Source of the DNA: Clostridium niameyense
GTDB taxonomy: Bacteria > Bacillota > Clostridia > Clostridiales > Clostridiaceae
Direction: 5' to 3'
DNA length: 64,000 nt
Assembly: GCF_001243045.1 (NCBI RefSeq)
Contig: NZ_LN849007.1
Span: forward strand, 648,989-712,988
In this document: positions 1 through 8,658 of the stretch, one piece after another
Numbering within the stretch: the first letter of the stretch is position 1
Layout of the letters: each line of letters opens with the position of its first letter
Position numbers and translations under genes: made by a program
The notes under the pieces: model-generated
The model's database searches: none
What the model was told of the DNA's origin: nothing
Seen by the model: the letters and a program-made list of their open reading frames with translations, nothing else

Positions 1-1
1 T

Positions 2-430
2 ATAAGGCTACCCAAACATATAGGTGCTACAGTAAGTATTGTTGGTGCATTAGTCTTAGGAGATGCGGCAGTTAATGCAAGGTTTGTAAGTGCACCAGTA
101 GTAATTGTAATAGCAATTGCAGGAATATGTGAATTAATATTATATGATATGAGGTCAGGAGTGATTGTTTCCCGTTTTATATTTTTACTTTTAGCCTCGA
201 TTTTAGGATTATATGGAGTTATATTTGCAATGATGGGATTAGTTATTCATTTAATGTCAATAAAAACTTTTGGTATACCTTATATGTTAAAATTAATAGA
301 TTTAAATAAATATGATGTATTAGATACAGCTATAAGAGCACCTTGGGGATTTTTGAAATACAGAACAAGATTTATTGCCAGAAATAGAATAAGAATTAAA
401 AATTGTGGTAAGAGAAGGAATAATAAATGA
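2..430 (+). CDS. GerA-family spore germination receptor A subunit, C-terminal part (partial)
   Basis: The frame is open from the first bases of the window, so this is the last ~142 residues of a protein that begins upstream. It is the membrane-spanning end of a GerA/GerKA-type subunit: the fragment starts IRLPKHIGATVSIVGALVLG, the usual sequence around the late transmembrane helices, and closes with a basic cytoplasmic tail (RNRIRIKNCGKRRNNK). The second A subunit at 6084 has the matching stretch IRLPSKIAQTLSVIGGIIIG. In the family, A, B and C subunits form a germinant receptor in the spore inner membrane. The stop overlaps the next start (ATGA), indicating translational coupling to the C subunit. 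The family assignment is firm; the germinant cannot be read from the sequence. Confidence 0.9.
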   Translation: MRLPKHIGATVSIVGALVLGDAAVNARFVSAPVVIVIAIAGICELILYDMRSGVIVSRFIFLLLASILGLYGVIFAMMGLVIHLMSIKTFGIPYMLKLIDLNKYDVLDTAIRAPWGFLKYRTRFIARNRIRIKNCGKRRNNK

Positions 431-1578
431 AAAAGTATTTAAAAAAAATAGCAGTGTTATGTGTGATAATGGTATTTATTATGCCTTTAAGTGGATGTTG
501 GGATTATACAGAAATGAATGATTTTAAATATGTAGCAGGTATAGCTGTAGATAAGGATATTAATACTGACGAATACATACTGACATTAGAGGTATTAGAA
601 GCCTCTATAAACTCTAAAAGTATAAAGTCAGAGATAGTACAAAGTAGAGGCAAAACTATACATTTTGCATTTAGAGATGCAATTAAAAATACAGGTAAGA
701 TGCTTCAATTATCCCATGCAAAAATAATTATGGTAAGTAAGTCTATTGCAATGGAAGGAATAATACCAATTGTCGATATGATTAATAGAGATGTAGAGAC
801 ACGAAATAATATGTGGATATTAGTGGCCAGTACTAGTAAAGCATCAGATATATTTAGTAATAAGAAGGATGTGGACAAAATAATGTCCTATGATATATCA
901 GATGCTATTAAAAATGCTAACAAAACAGGAGAATATACGCCTATAGAAGTATTCAAATTGATGCAAAGAATATCTAATAATGGGATATCTGCGGAGACCC
1001 CCATGGTTGGCTTAGTTAACAAAAATGGTAGCACTAATTTTCAGGTGGATGGAACAGCTGTATTTAAAGGAGAAAGAATGGTAGGAGAACTAACTCCAAA
1101 TGAGACATTAATATTACAAATCTTAAAAGGCAAAGATCCCAAATTTGTAATTCCTGTATCTTTACCTAATTCAGGAACAGTAAGCTTCGAAATTATGAAT
1201 CTCAAAAGAAAAATAAGGCTTAAAGAAGAAGAAGATAAAATAGTTATAGATATGTATATAGAAATGAATGTATCCATGTCTGAATTAGCTGAAACACAAA
1301 CCAATTATTTAGCAAAAGGTAAAAGAAAGGAACTTACAGATCAAGTTGAACATTGTTTAAAAAACAGAAGTAATAATTTAATAGAAAAATTACAATATGA
1401 ATATAAAAGTGATTTGATTGGGTTTGGGAATGAATTTAAAAAAAGAAGACCTATTAGATGGCAGGAAGTTTCAAAGTATTGGATGGGGGAGTATGAAAAT
1501 TCAAAAATAAATGTATCTATAGATTTAAATATTAAATATAGTGGATTAACAAATAAAAATATAAAAGTAGGAGATTAA
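427..1578 (+). CDS. Ger(x)C family germination lipoprotein (receptor C subunit)
   Basis: 383 residues. An N-terminal signal peptide ends in a lipobox, L21-S-G-C24, followed directly by WDYTEMND, the typical GerAC/GerKC start (GCW-D-x-x-E). The mature protein would be tethered to the outer face of the spore inner membrane by a lipid on Cys24. The rest fits the Ger(x)C domain, including the C-terminal segment with KYKSDLIGFGNEFKKRRP, which in this family is YxxDixGfG. It overlaps the A gene by four bases and is followed after one base by the B gene, giving the order A-C-B. Family assignment is strong. Specific receptor naming (gerK, gerX1 etc.) is not supported by sequence alone. Confidence 0.92.
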   Translation: MKKYLKKIAVLCVIMVFIMPLSGCWDYTEMNDFKYVAGIAVDKDINTDEYILTLEVLEASINSKSIKSEIVQSRGKTIHFAFRDAIKNTGKMLQLSHAKIIMVSKSIAMEGIIPIVDMINRDVETRNNMWILVASTSKASDIFSNKKDVDKIMSYDISDAIKNANKTGEYTPIEVFKLMQRISNNGISAETPMVGLVNKNGSTNFQVDGTAVFKGERMVGELTPNETLILQILKGKDPKFVIPVSLPNSGTVSFEIMNLKRKIRLKEEEDKIVIDMYIEMNVSMSELAETQTNYLAKGKRKELTDQVEHCLKNRSNNLIEKLQYEYKSDLIGFGNEFKKRRPIRWQEVSKYWMGEYENSKINVSIDLNIKYSGLTNKNIKVGD

Positions 1579-1579
1579 T

Positions 1580-2671
1580 ATGGATATAAAGAATAAGGAA
1601 GGTATATCTAATGAACAAATGCAACTTTTTATGTTTTGCTACTTTATAGGGGCTTACTTATTGTTTAACATGGGAAATGCCATAAAACAGGATGCATGGA
1701 TAGCCTCAATTATAGCAGCTGTAGGTACAATACCTATTGCTTTTATGTATGGAAAAGTTATGAATTTATATCCAGGAAAGAATATTTATGATATATCTGA
1801 AATAGTATTGGGGAGGATATTGGGAAAGCTTTTAAATATAATACTTATACTTCATTCAATATTTTTAGGCTCCTATATACTAAATGATTTTACTGATTTT
1901 ATTAAACTAACATCACTTTTTAACACTCCTTCTATTTTCCCTACTATATTTATTAGTATATTAAGTGTATGGATATTATTAGAAGGAATTGAGGTTCTAT
2001 CAAGTTGGACACATTTTTTTATAAGAATTATAGTGATTTGTATAGGTATAACTTGGGTTTTATTAATACCTGAAATGAGACTTGCAAACTTACATCCTAT
2101 ATTTTATCATGGTGGCAAAAGTATATTAACGGAATCTTTTAAGTTAGTTATGTATCCTTTTAGTGAAATTTTTATATTTACTACATTTTTTGATTATGTG
2201 GATTATAATAATAAAACTAAAAATATATTTATAAAACCCTTAATTATAGGAGGAATAGTGTCTATCCTTTCTACAATTATAAATATAATGGTATTAGGGG
2301 GAGAGGCTTACTCAATTTTTTATTATTCTAGTTACGATTGTATAAAAAGATTGAGATTTCAAGGTGAGTTTCAAAGGATAGAAATAATAGTAGCAGTAGC
2401 TTTTACTATAATTCAATTTGTTGAATTGAATTTTTGTATATTGGGGGCCTTTAAAGGGATTAAAAATGTATTTAGTTTAAAAAATGATAAAAGTATTTTG
2501 ATAGGGGTAGTTTGTATAGTAACTATATTTTCAAATATTATGTTTAAAAGCATTATGGAATCTATGGAATTTTCAGAAAGCATATGGCCTTACTATGGTG
2601 TAATAATTCAAGTATTTATCCCTATTTTTATACTGATATGTGGCTTAATAAAGAAAAATATAAACAATTAA
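1580..2671 (+). CDS. GerB-family spore germination permease (receptor B subunit)
   Basis: 363 residues, almost entirely hydrophobic with about ten predicted membrane helices. This is the size and layout of GerAB/GerKB proteins, which belong to the APC amino-acid permease superfamily and carry the germinant-binding site in characterised receptors. The N-terminus (NEQMQLFMFCYFIGAYLLF) has the usual first helix. It begins one base after the stop of the C subunit and is the last gene of the operon. I see no clear intrinsic terminator after it; a new promoter starts about 10 bases downstream. Confidence 0.9.
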   Translation: MDIKNKEGISNEQMQLFMFCYFIGAYLLFNMGNAIKQDAWIASIIAAVGTIPIAFMYGKVMNLYPGKNIYDISEIVLGRILGKLLNIILILHSIFLGSYILNDFTDFIKLTSLFNTPSIFPTIFISILSVWILLEGIEVLSSWTHFFIRIIVICIGITWVLLIPEMRLANLHPIFYHGGKSILTESFKLVMYPFSEIFIFTTFFDYVDYNNKTKNIFIKPLIIGGIVSILSTIINIMVLGGEAYSIFYYSSYDCIKRLRFQGEFQRIEIIVAVAFTIIQFVELNFCILGAFKGIKNVFSLKNDKSILIGVVCIVTIFSNIMFKSIMESMEFSESIWPYYGVIIQVFIPIFILICGLIKKNINN

Positions 2672-2681
2672 AATAAAATAC

Positions 2682-2710
2682 TTGAATTATATATATATAT
2701 GTGTTAACAT
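2682..2710 (+). promoter_or_regulatory. sigma-A-type promoter for the zinc-ribbon gene
   Basis: TTGAAT at 2682-2687 and TAACAT at 2705-2710 are separated by 17 bases of TA-rich DNA. Transcription would begin near 2717, leaving a 5' UTR of about 105 bases before the ATG at 2822. Called from hexamer match and spacing only. Confidence 0.55.
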
Positions 2711-2745
2711 TTATAAGGTAGTTTAATAAATATAAAAATTTACAT

Positions 2746-2810
2746 TCTTCTTTTTTAAGAGATGTTAAATGAAAATTTGTGTTTATTAAATTAATTCTTA
2801 AAAAAGAGGA
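2746..2810 (+). promoter_or_regulatory. 5' UTR hairpin that sequesters the ribosome binding site
   Basis: Bases 2746-2760 and 2796-2810 are complementary over 15 consecutive positions with a single G-U pair, enclosing a 35-base loop. The 3' arm ends in AGAGGA, most of the AGAGGAG ribosome binding site (2805-2811) of the gene starting at 2822. In the folded state the Shine-Dalgarno is paired, so translation should depend on melting, a competing fold, or a bound factor. The pairing is directly visible; the regulatory meaning is inference. Confidence 0.6.
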
Positions 2811-2821
2811 GATGTATTTAA

Positions 2822-2992
2822 ATGGCAGATAAAAATTTAGTATGTTCAGATTGCGGAAACGAATTCGTATTCACAGAGGGAGAACAAGAATTCTACAAAG
2901 AAAAAGGTTTTGAAAATGAACCAAAGAGATGCCCAGAATGTAGAAAAGCTAGAAAACAATCTAGAAATAACAACAGATCTTTCGGAAGATAA
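2822..2992 (+). CDS. small zinc-ribbon protein (56 aa)
   Basis: A 56-residue basic protein with two CxxC pairs, C8-x2-C11 and C37-x2-C40, separated by 25 residues: the layout of a probable zinc-binding (zinc-ribbon) domain widespread in clostridia. The tail (RKARKQSRNNNRSFGR) is rich in Arg/Asn/Ser and looks suited to nucleic acid or ribosome binding. It is too short for most ORF cutoffs but has a good ribosome binding site (AGAGGAG, spacing 10). Phe is encoded mostly by TTC and Asn partly by AAC, unlike most neighbours, suggesting high expression. A helicase gene follows in the same direction. No biochemical function is claimed. Confidence 0.85.
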   Translation: MADKNLVCSDCGNEFVFTEGEQEFYKEKGFENEPKRCPECRKARKQSRNNNRSFGR

Positions 2993-3008
2993 TTAAAGAG
3001 TAAATTAA

Positions 3009-3041
3009 ATGGCTGTTGATACATATCAACAGCCATTTTTG
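3009..3041 (+). terminator. intrinsic terminator between zinc-ribbon gene and helicase
   Basis: A perfect 12-bp stem (3009-3020 with 3025-3036, core GGCTGTTGAT) with a 4-base loop is followed by a short T run. It lies 35 bases before the helicase start. The T run is short, so partial read-through is plausible. Confidence 0.8.
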
Positions 3042-3075
3042 ATTAAGCTAATAATAAAAAAGAAAGGATTTTTCT

Positions 3076-4647
3076 ATGGAGAATATAAAATTTAAAGATT
3101 TAAAATTAAGCGAAGAAGTATTAAAAGCTATAGAATATATGAAATTTGAAAAACCGTCGGAGGTACAAGAACAATCAATACCTTTAGTGTTAGAGGGGTA
3201 TGATATAATTGCACAAGCACAAACAGGGACAGGAAAAACAGTTGCATTTGGAGCACCTATAATAAGTGAATTATCACATGATAAAGATAGAGGCATAAAA
3301 TCACTTATATTAACACCTACTAGAGAATTAGCGCTTCAAATAACTTCAGAATTAAAAAGATTATCAAAATATACTGATTTAAAAATATTAACTGTATATG
3401 GTGGTTCATCTATAGATAAGCAAATAAAAGATCTTAAAAGAGGAGTAGATATAGTAGTAGGAACTCCTGGTAGAGTATTAGATCATATAAGAAGAAAAAC
3501 AGTAAATTTTACAAAAATTAAATACTTAGTTATAGATGAAGCTGATGAAATGCTTAATATGGGATTTATAGAGGATATAAACACTATATTAGAACAAACT
3601 AATGAAGAAAAACAAACTATGTTATTCTCAGCTACTATGCCTGAGGCTATAAAAAAATTGGCTCTTAAGAATATGAAGAAGGATACTAAATATGTTTCGA
3701 TAATAAAAAAATCTTTGACAGTAGATAAAATACAGCAATACTATGTTCAGGTTAAGAACAGAGATAAATTAGAAACTTTATTTAGAATACTAGATGTAGA
3801 AGAACCTAAAAGTTCAATTATATTTTGCAGAACTAAAAAGGGTGTAGATGAGTTAGTAGAAGCTATGCAATTAAATGGATACAATGTAGAAGGAATGCAT
3901 GGGGACATGAGACAAAATCAAAGAATAAATACCCTTAAGAAATTTAAAAATGCATCTTTAAATTTCTTGGTAGCAACAGATGTAGCTGCAAGAGGCATTG
4001 ATGTTCAGGACATAACCCATGTTATAAATTATGATATAACTCAAGATGTAGAATCTTATGTTCATAGAATAGGAAGAACTGGAAGAGCAAACAAAAAAGG
4101 AATAGCATATTCTTTAATAAATTCTAGAGAAAGATCTATGATAAGAGATATAGAAAGAGTTACCAAGAGTAAAATACGCGTAAAAGATGTACCAACAGTG
4201 GGAGATATTTTAGAAAAAAAATCTGATAATTTACTAAGTAATCTTGAAGAAATATTAAAAGGTAATGAATATAAAGAGTTTATTCCTATAGTAAATAATT
4301 TAGGTGATAGATTTGATTTAATAGATATTTCTTCGGCATTAATGAGTATGATTTTAAGTAAAGAAATAAGCTCACAATATACAAAGAACTCAATAAAGTC
4401 AGATAATACATTAAGATTATTTCTAAATTTAGGAAGAAAAGATAATATAAACCCTAAAGTATTGTTAAATTTCATAAAAGAAAATTCTAGTACAGATGTT
4501 TCTGAAATTGGAGATATAGACATATTAGAAAAATTCTCATTTATGGATGTATCACCAGAAGCAGCAGAAAACATGATAAAAGATATATCAGGAAAAAGAT
4601 TTAATAAAAGAAGAATAAATATAGAAGTCGCTAAAAATAGAAAATAA
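3076..4647 (+). CDS. DEAD-box ATP-dependent RNA helicase with DbpA-type C-terminal RNA-binding domain
   Basis: 523 residues. Helicase core: Q-motif region at residues 24-36, motif I AQTGTGKT (48-55), DEAD (154-157), SAT (185-187) and, in domain 2, ARGIDV and HRIGRTGR. The C-terminal ~80 residues (LRLFLNLGRKD ... INIEVAK) match the DbpA/YxiN-type RNA-binding domain. In DbpA and CsdA proteins such domains direct the helicase to structured RNA, notably 23S rRNA during ribosome assembly. CshA/CsdA/DbpA cannot be separated here without alignment. The gene sits 83 bases after the zinc-ribbon gene, with a terminator but little room for a separate promoter between them. A cold-shock or ribosome-assembly role is inference. 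Confidence 0.92.
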   Translation: MENIKFKDLKLSEEVLKAIEYMKFEKPSEVQEQSIPLVLEGYDIIAQAQTGTGKTVAFGAPIISELSHDKDRGIKSLILTPTRELALQITSELKRLSKYTDLKILTVYGGSSIDKQIKDLKRGVDIVVGTPGRVLDHIRRKTVNFTKIKYLVIDEADEMLNMGFIEDINTILEQTNEEKQTMLFSATMPEAIKKLALKNMKKDTKYVSIIKKSLTVDKIQQYYVQVKNRDKLETLFRILDVEEPKSSIIFCRTKKGVDELVEAMQLNGYNVEGMHGDMRQNQRINTLKKFKNASLNFLVATDVAARGIDVQDITHVINYDITQDVESYVHRIGRTGRANKKGIAYSLINSRERSMIRDIERVTKSKIRVKDVPTVGDILEKKSDNLLSNLEEILKGNEYKEFIPIVNNLGDRFDLIDISSALMSMILSKEISSQYTKNSIKSDNTLRLFLNLGRKDNINPKVLLNFIKENSSTDVSEIGDIDILEKFSFMDVSPEAAENMIKDISGKRFNKRRINIEVAKNRK

Positions 4648-4668
4648 AATCATCTATTTTTAATTTGG

Positions 4669-4705
4669 AGCTAAGAGGTAATTTTAATTACTTTTTAGCT
4701 TTAAT
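4669..4705 (+). terminator. intrinsic terminator after helicase gene
   Basis: A 15-base stem with G-U pairs (4669-4683 with 4686-4700) whose innermost pairs must open to form the loop. It is followed by a short T-rich stretch, just downstream of the helicase stop. Confidence 0.6.
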
Positions 4706-4801
4706 TATTTATAAAATAAATGTACCCATACAATTGTAGCTGTTATGTTTTTATGAAATAATAATGGTGATTAAGAAATCAAATGTATAGGGGGCGTTTT
4801 T

Positions 4802-5659
4802 ATGTTTAACAAAAAATTATCAGAAACTCTTAAAGGTGGAGTAATAATGGATGTTACTAATAAAGAAGAGGCAAAAATTGCAGAGGCGGCAGGAGCTGTA
4901 GCAGTTATGGCACTGGAAAGAGTTCCATCTGATATTAGAAAAGAAGGTGGGGTAGCCAGAATGTCTGATCCCAAAATTATAAGGGAGATAAAGGGCGCGG
5001 TTACTATACCAGTAATGGCTAAAGTTAGAATAGGTCATTTTGTAGAAGCTCAAATACTACAAGAATTAGATATAGATTATATAGATGAAAGTGAAGTATT
5101 GACACCTGCGGACAAATCTTTTCACATAAACAAAAAAGATTTTAAAATTCCCTTTGTTTGTGGTGCCAGAAATTTAGGAGAAGCTTTAAGAAGAATTGGA
5201 GAAGGGGCTTGTATGATAAGAACAAAAGGGGAAGCAGGTACTGGAAATGTAATAGAAGCTGTAACACATATGAGAACTGTAAGCTCTGAAATAAGAAAGT
5301 TACAACTTATGCCTAAAGAGGAACTTATGACTGCAGCAAAAGAAATGGGATCTCCTTTTGATTTAGTAGGGTATGTAGCCGAAAATGGAAAGCTTCCAGT
5401 AGTAAACTTTGCAGCAGGAGGTATTGCTACACCAGCAGATGCGGCTTTAATGATGCAACTAGGTTGTGATGGCATATTTGTGGGTTCTGGGATATTTAAA
5501 TCAGATAATCCTGAAAAAAGAGCTAAAGCTATAGTAAAAGCTACAGCTAATTTTAATAATCCTAAAATACTAGCTGAGGTTTCAGAAGATCTAGGAGGGG
5601 CTATGTCTGGACTTGAAATTAGTGAATTAAAAACAGAATTTGCTGAAAGAGGTTGGTAA
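4802..5659 (+). CDS. pdxS: pyridoxal 5'-phosphate synthase, lyase subunit PdxS
   Basis: 285 residues, near full length for the Pdx1/SNZ family (usually about 290). PdxS makes PLP from ribose 5-phosphate, glyceraldehyde 3-phosphate and ammonia; the ammonia normally comes from the glutaminase partner PdxT. The (beta/alpha)8 barrel residues are present: D17 in GGVIMDV, Lys74 in [10 protein letters not shown] and Lys142 in [10 protein letters not shown], which correspond to the two catalytic lysines. The start at 4802 has a GGGGG ribosome binding site. pdxT, usually the next gene, is absent: the following ~420 bases hold no gene on this strand. Confidence 0.97.
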   Translation: MFNKKLSETLKGGVIMDVTNKEEAKIAEAAGAVAVMALERVPSDIRKEGGVARMSDPKIIREIKGAVTIPVMAKVRIGHFVEAQILQELDIDYIDESEVLTPADKSFHINKKDFKIPFVCGARNLGEALRRIGEGACMIRTKGEAGTGNVIEAVTHMRTVSSEIRKLQLMPKEELMTAAKEMGSPFDLVGYVAENGKLPVVNFAAGGIATPADAALMMQLGCDGIFVGSGIFKSDNPEKRAKAIVKATANFNNPKILAEVSEDLGGAMSGLEISELKTEFAERGW

Positions 5660-5741
5660 TAACTTATAAATATTTTTACTTAATTTAAAGATTAATATAT
5701 ATTGAACTAATATTATATGTTTTAAAAGTCTTTAGCTGATT

Positions 5742-5800
5742 TTAAAACTTCTAACTTATATTTTTAGGAAATACAAGCTAGAAGTTTTAAAGTTTTTTGA
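5742..5800 (+). terminator. terminator hairpin downstream of pdxS
   Basis: A long near-perfect inverted repeat (5742-5760 with 5772-5790, about 19 bp with two G-U pairs) is followed by AGTTTTTTGA on the plus strand. It also sits just past the stop of a degraded minus-strand frame, so it may have served both sides. Confidence 0.75.
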
Positions 5801-5929
5801 ATAACTCTATATTTTTTGATGTTAGTTTTTTATTTACTCTAATTGCTAGTAGGGATGTTATTATGAAACTTATTAAATCTGTTAGAGCTTCTATATCATT
5901 ATTCTATTATTGATTTCATTTTCTTTGTT
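5787..5929 (-). pseudogene. possible frameshifted remnant of a small minus-strand gene
   Basis: On the minus strand an open stretch (IEALTDLISFIITSLLAIRV, then NKKLTSKNIELFKKL and a stop at 5787-5789) has protein-like hydrophobic patterning but no start in its own frame. An ATG with MKSIIE lies in the adjacent frame just upstream; removing one T would join them into a peptide of about 43 residues. I do not recognise the family. It may be chance in AT-rich DNA. The rest of the 5660-6083 gap shows only AT-rich sequence and the terminator above. Confidence 0.2.
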
Positions 5930-6083
5930 TTATAATGATACATTTATAAATAATGTTAATTGCTCTATTGAATAAAAATTTATATTAAATATTTATATTT
6001 ATTTTATCAATAAGATTAAATTATAATTAAAATTTTTTTATTGGGTAATAATAGTATTATAATAAATTAATTGTGGTGATAAT

Positions 6084-7574
6084 GTGAAAAATATATTAGA
6101 TGAAAATTCAAAGTTCATATTGGATGAAGTAGAAAAGAATGGTGAAGCTACAATAAAAAAAATCAGTATTGGTGTAAAAAATCCAATAACAATTGCACTT
6201 ATGTTTAATAAAGATTTAGCACATAATCCTAAAATTAGTGATTATATATTGAAACCCTTATTATTATATACACAGGAAAATTTAAGTTCCGTAGGAGAAA
6301 TTGCTGAGTATTTAATGGAAAATTATATTTTTTATACTGGTATATACGTAGAAAAAGATATTAATAAGGTTTCTTATGCTATAAATCAAGGTTATACTGC
6401 TATTATATTTCCAAATACCACGGAGGTTATAATTGTAGATACCAAGCGTGAAGATTTTAGAGCAATAACAGAATCACAAATTGAAACTTCTCTAAGAGGG
6501 CCTAAGGAGGCCTTTAATGAAGATATTAGGGCTAATTTAAGTATATTAAGAAGAAGAATAAAGGATAGTAGTTTAGTTATTGAAAAATTCGTTATAGGGA
6601 GAAGATCTCAAACTGATGTAGCATTAATCTATATAAGAGATATTGTAGATGATGATTTAGCTAAAGATATAAAAAATAGACTTTTAGCTATAGATGTAGA
6701 CCATGTTAAATCGTTAGGAACCTTAGAACAGTATATAGAAAATAATACGTATACTGTATTTCCTCAAACCTTTATAACAGAAAAGCCAGATATAATTCAA
6801 GCTGATTTAATGGAAGGAAGAATGGCTGTTATAATGGATGGAGCCCCTCATGGTATGGTTCTTCCTGCCATATTCATAGAATTTTTTCAGACTCCAGAAG
6901 GATATAATGAAAGATTTTTAGTTTCTAGTTTTACTAGGCTTTTAAGAATATTGGCTGCAATTATTGTTTTAACTATTACACCTATTTATTTAAGTTTAAT
7001 AAAATTTAATGTAGAACTTTTACCGGATAAATTTATAGGACCTATTATTCAATCAAGAATAGGCATAGCTTTAAGCCCTATAATGGAAATAGTATCTATG
7101 GAGTTAATAGTAGAATTTTTAAGAGAGGGTGGAATTAGACTTCCTTCTAAAATAGCACAGACTCTGAGTGTTATAGGAGGTATTATTATAGGTGATGCAG
7201 CTATAAAATCCCATTTAGTAAGCTCTACTACTTTGCTTATAGTAGGAATTTCAACAGTTGCTACATTTCTTATTCCAAATTATGAGATGTCTTTAGCCGT
7301 TAGGATACTTAAGTTTCCTATTTTATTTTTAACCAATGCATTAGGCATAGTAGGATTAGCTATAAGTTGGTTTTTTATATTAGTTGAATTATCATCTTTA
7401 GATAGTTTTGGAGTACCTTACTTAAATTTGAGAGAATCTGATATGAAAGATACCTTTATAAGAAAACCATTATGGCAAATGAACAAAAGACCAGAAGCTA
7501 TACCTAACAAAAATCCAAAGCGCCAGACAAATTTTAGATGGAAATTCAGGAGTGAATATAATGGAAAAAAGTAA
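6084..7574 (+). CDS. GerA-family spore germination receptor A subunit (second operon)
   Basis: 496 residues, normal for GerAA/GerKA. The hydrophilic N-terminal half (about 1-280) carries family signatures such as SLRGPKEAFNEDIRANLSILRRRIK and DGAPHGMVLPAIF. Several membrane helices and a basic cytoplasmic tail follow. It uses a GTG start with a GGTGAT ribosome binding site; no better ATG exists upstream. Its 3' end overlaps the B gene by 14 bases. This is the first gene of a complete A-B-C receptor operon, distinct from the A-C-B operon at the window start. The A subunit is essential for receptor function in characterised systems; the germinant is unknown. Confidence 0.94.
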   Translation: MKNILDENSKFILDEVEKNGEATIKKISIGVKNPITIALMFNKDLAHNPKISDYILKPLLLYTQENLSSVGEIAEYLMENYIFYTGIYVEKDINKVSYAINQGYTAIIFPNTTEVIIVDTKREDFRAITESQIETSLRGPKEAFNEDIRANLSILRRRIKDSSLVIEKFVIGRRSQTDVALIYIRDIVDDDLAKDIKNRLLAIDVDHVKSLGTLEQYIENNTYTVFPQTFITEKPDIIQADLMEGRMAVIMDGAPHGMVLPAIFIEFFQTPEGYNERFLVSSFTRLLRILAAIIVLTITPIYLSLIKFNVELLPDKFIGPIIQSRIGIALSPIMEIVSMELIVEFLREGGIRLPSKIAQTLSVIGGIIIGDAAIKSHLVSSTTLLIVGISTVATFLIPNYEMSLAVRILKFPILFLTNALGIVGLAISWFFILVELSSLDSFGVPYLNLRESDMKDTFIRKPLWQMNKRPEAIPNKNPKRQTNFRWKFRSEYNGKK

Positions 7575-8658
7575 TTTGCTGACTCCAAGTGAAGTTACAT
7601 ATATTATTGTAGGTTCTATATTAGGGTTAAATGTATTAAGTTTGCCCGCTTCTGTAACTAAGATAGCTAATAATGATGGGTGGATTGGAGTAATATTAGG
7701 AAGTATTTATCCGTTATATATAATTTTTTGTTCATTTTTTATTTTTAAAAATAAAAAAAATATTAATATAATTCAAGTAGGACAAAAATATTTAGGGAAA
7801 ACTATAGGAAATATTTTAGGAATTATATTTTCTATACAATTTTTATTAAATAGCATACTTATTACAGCTAGATTAGGTGATATGTTAAGAACTTATGTAA
7901 TAGTATTTTTAAAACAAAATAAACTAGTATTCCCAATAATATTAGTAACTATATATGCAGCTTCGAAGGGAATAAAAGCTCTTGGTGAAATAAATCAAAT
8001 TATATTTTTTATTTCTCTACCCTTAATTTTTATATTAGCTTTCTCAATAAAGGATGGAAATATTTTAAACATCAAACCAATGTTTAGTAGTGGTTTTATG
8101 AATATATTAAAGTGTGGTTTAAAGGCAGCAGATTCTTTTTCTGGAATGGAGGTTATATTATTAATAGTACCTTTAATGAATGATAAAAATACTATAAAGA
8201 AGTGTTTTTTAAAAGGCACATTAATAATAATTGCTATTTATTTATGGTTTACTTTTATGTGTATTTATTATTTAGGACCAGATGTATGTTCGAAACTTAG
8301 ATGGCCAGTGTTATCCGTTATCGAAAATATTCATTTACATGGATTACTTAATTTTAAATATATATTTATGTTTTTATGGATTAATATTATATTTAAGGCT
8401 ATATCTAATCATGCTTTTTTTTTAAATTATTCTTTAAGTTCTGTATTTGAAAAATTAAATTCTAAATTAGTTTTTATAGTAACTTTTATTATAATGAATA
8501 TCGTAGTTAATCTTTCATCGGATACTCCTATAGTTAAAAAATTTATAAACAAATTAAGTATTATATATGTAATATTTAATATCATTTATATAACTATTAT
8601 ATTTTGTGTAGTATTATTAAAAAAGGAAGATAAAAATGAAAAAATTAACACAATATAG
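7561..8658 (+). CDS. GerB-family spore germination permease (second operon)
   Basis: 365 residues from the ATG at 7561, chosen over an in-frame GTG at 7552 because AGGAG at 7548-7552 lies at the right distance. The hydrophobic protein has about ten membrane helices and the GerB opening LTPSEVTYIIVGSILGLNVL followed by LPASV. It belongs to the APC-type permeases that sense the germinant in GerA receptors. It overlaps the A gene upstream by 14 bases and the C gene downstream by 23 bases, so the three genes are tightly coupled. Confidence 0.92.
   Translation: MEKSNLLTPSEVTYIIVGSILGLNVLSLPASVTKIANNDGWIGVILGSIYPLYIIFCSFFIFKNKKNINIIQVGQKYLGKTIGNILGIIFSIQFLLNSILITARLGDMLRTYVIVFLKQNKLVFPIILVTIYAASKGIKALGEINQIIFFISLPLIFILAFSIKDGNILNIKPMFSSGFMNILKCGLKAADSFSGMEVILLIVPLMNDKNTIKKCFLKGTLIIIAIYLWFTFMCIYYLGPDVCSKLRWPVLSVIENIHLHGLLNFKYIFMFLWINIIFKAISNHAFFLNYSLSSVFEKLNSKLVFIVTFIIMNIVVNLSSDTPIVKKFINKLSIIYVIFNIIYITIIFCVVLLKKEDKNEKINTI

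Noticed and set aside
2688-2704. TATATA run as a microsatellite
   Set aside because: It is simply the 17-base spacer of a likely promoter in AT-rich DNA; no repeat expansion is evident.
4062-4574. A 170-codon minus-strand frame opposite the helicase
   Set aside because: It lies fully inside the conserved helicase and RNA-binding domains; antisense frames are common in this AT-rich, codon-biased DNA.
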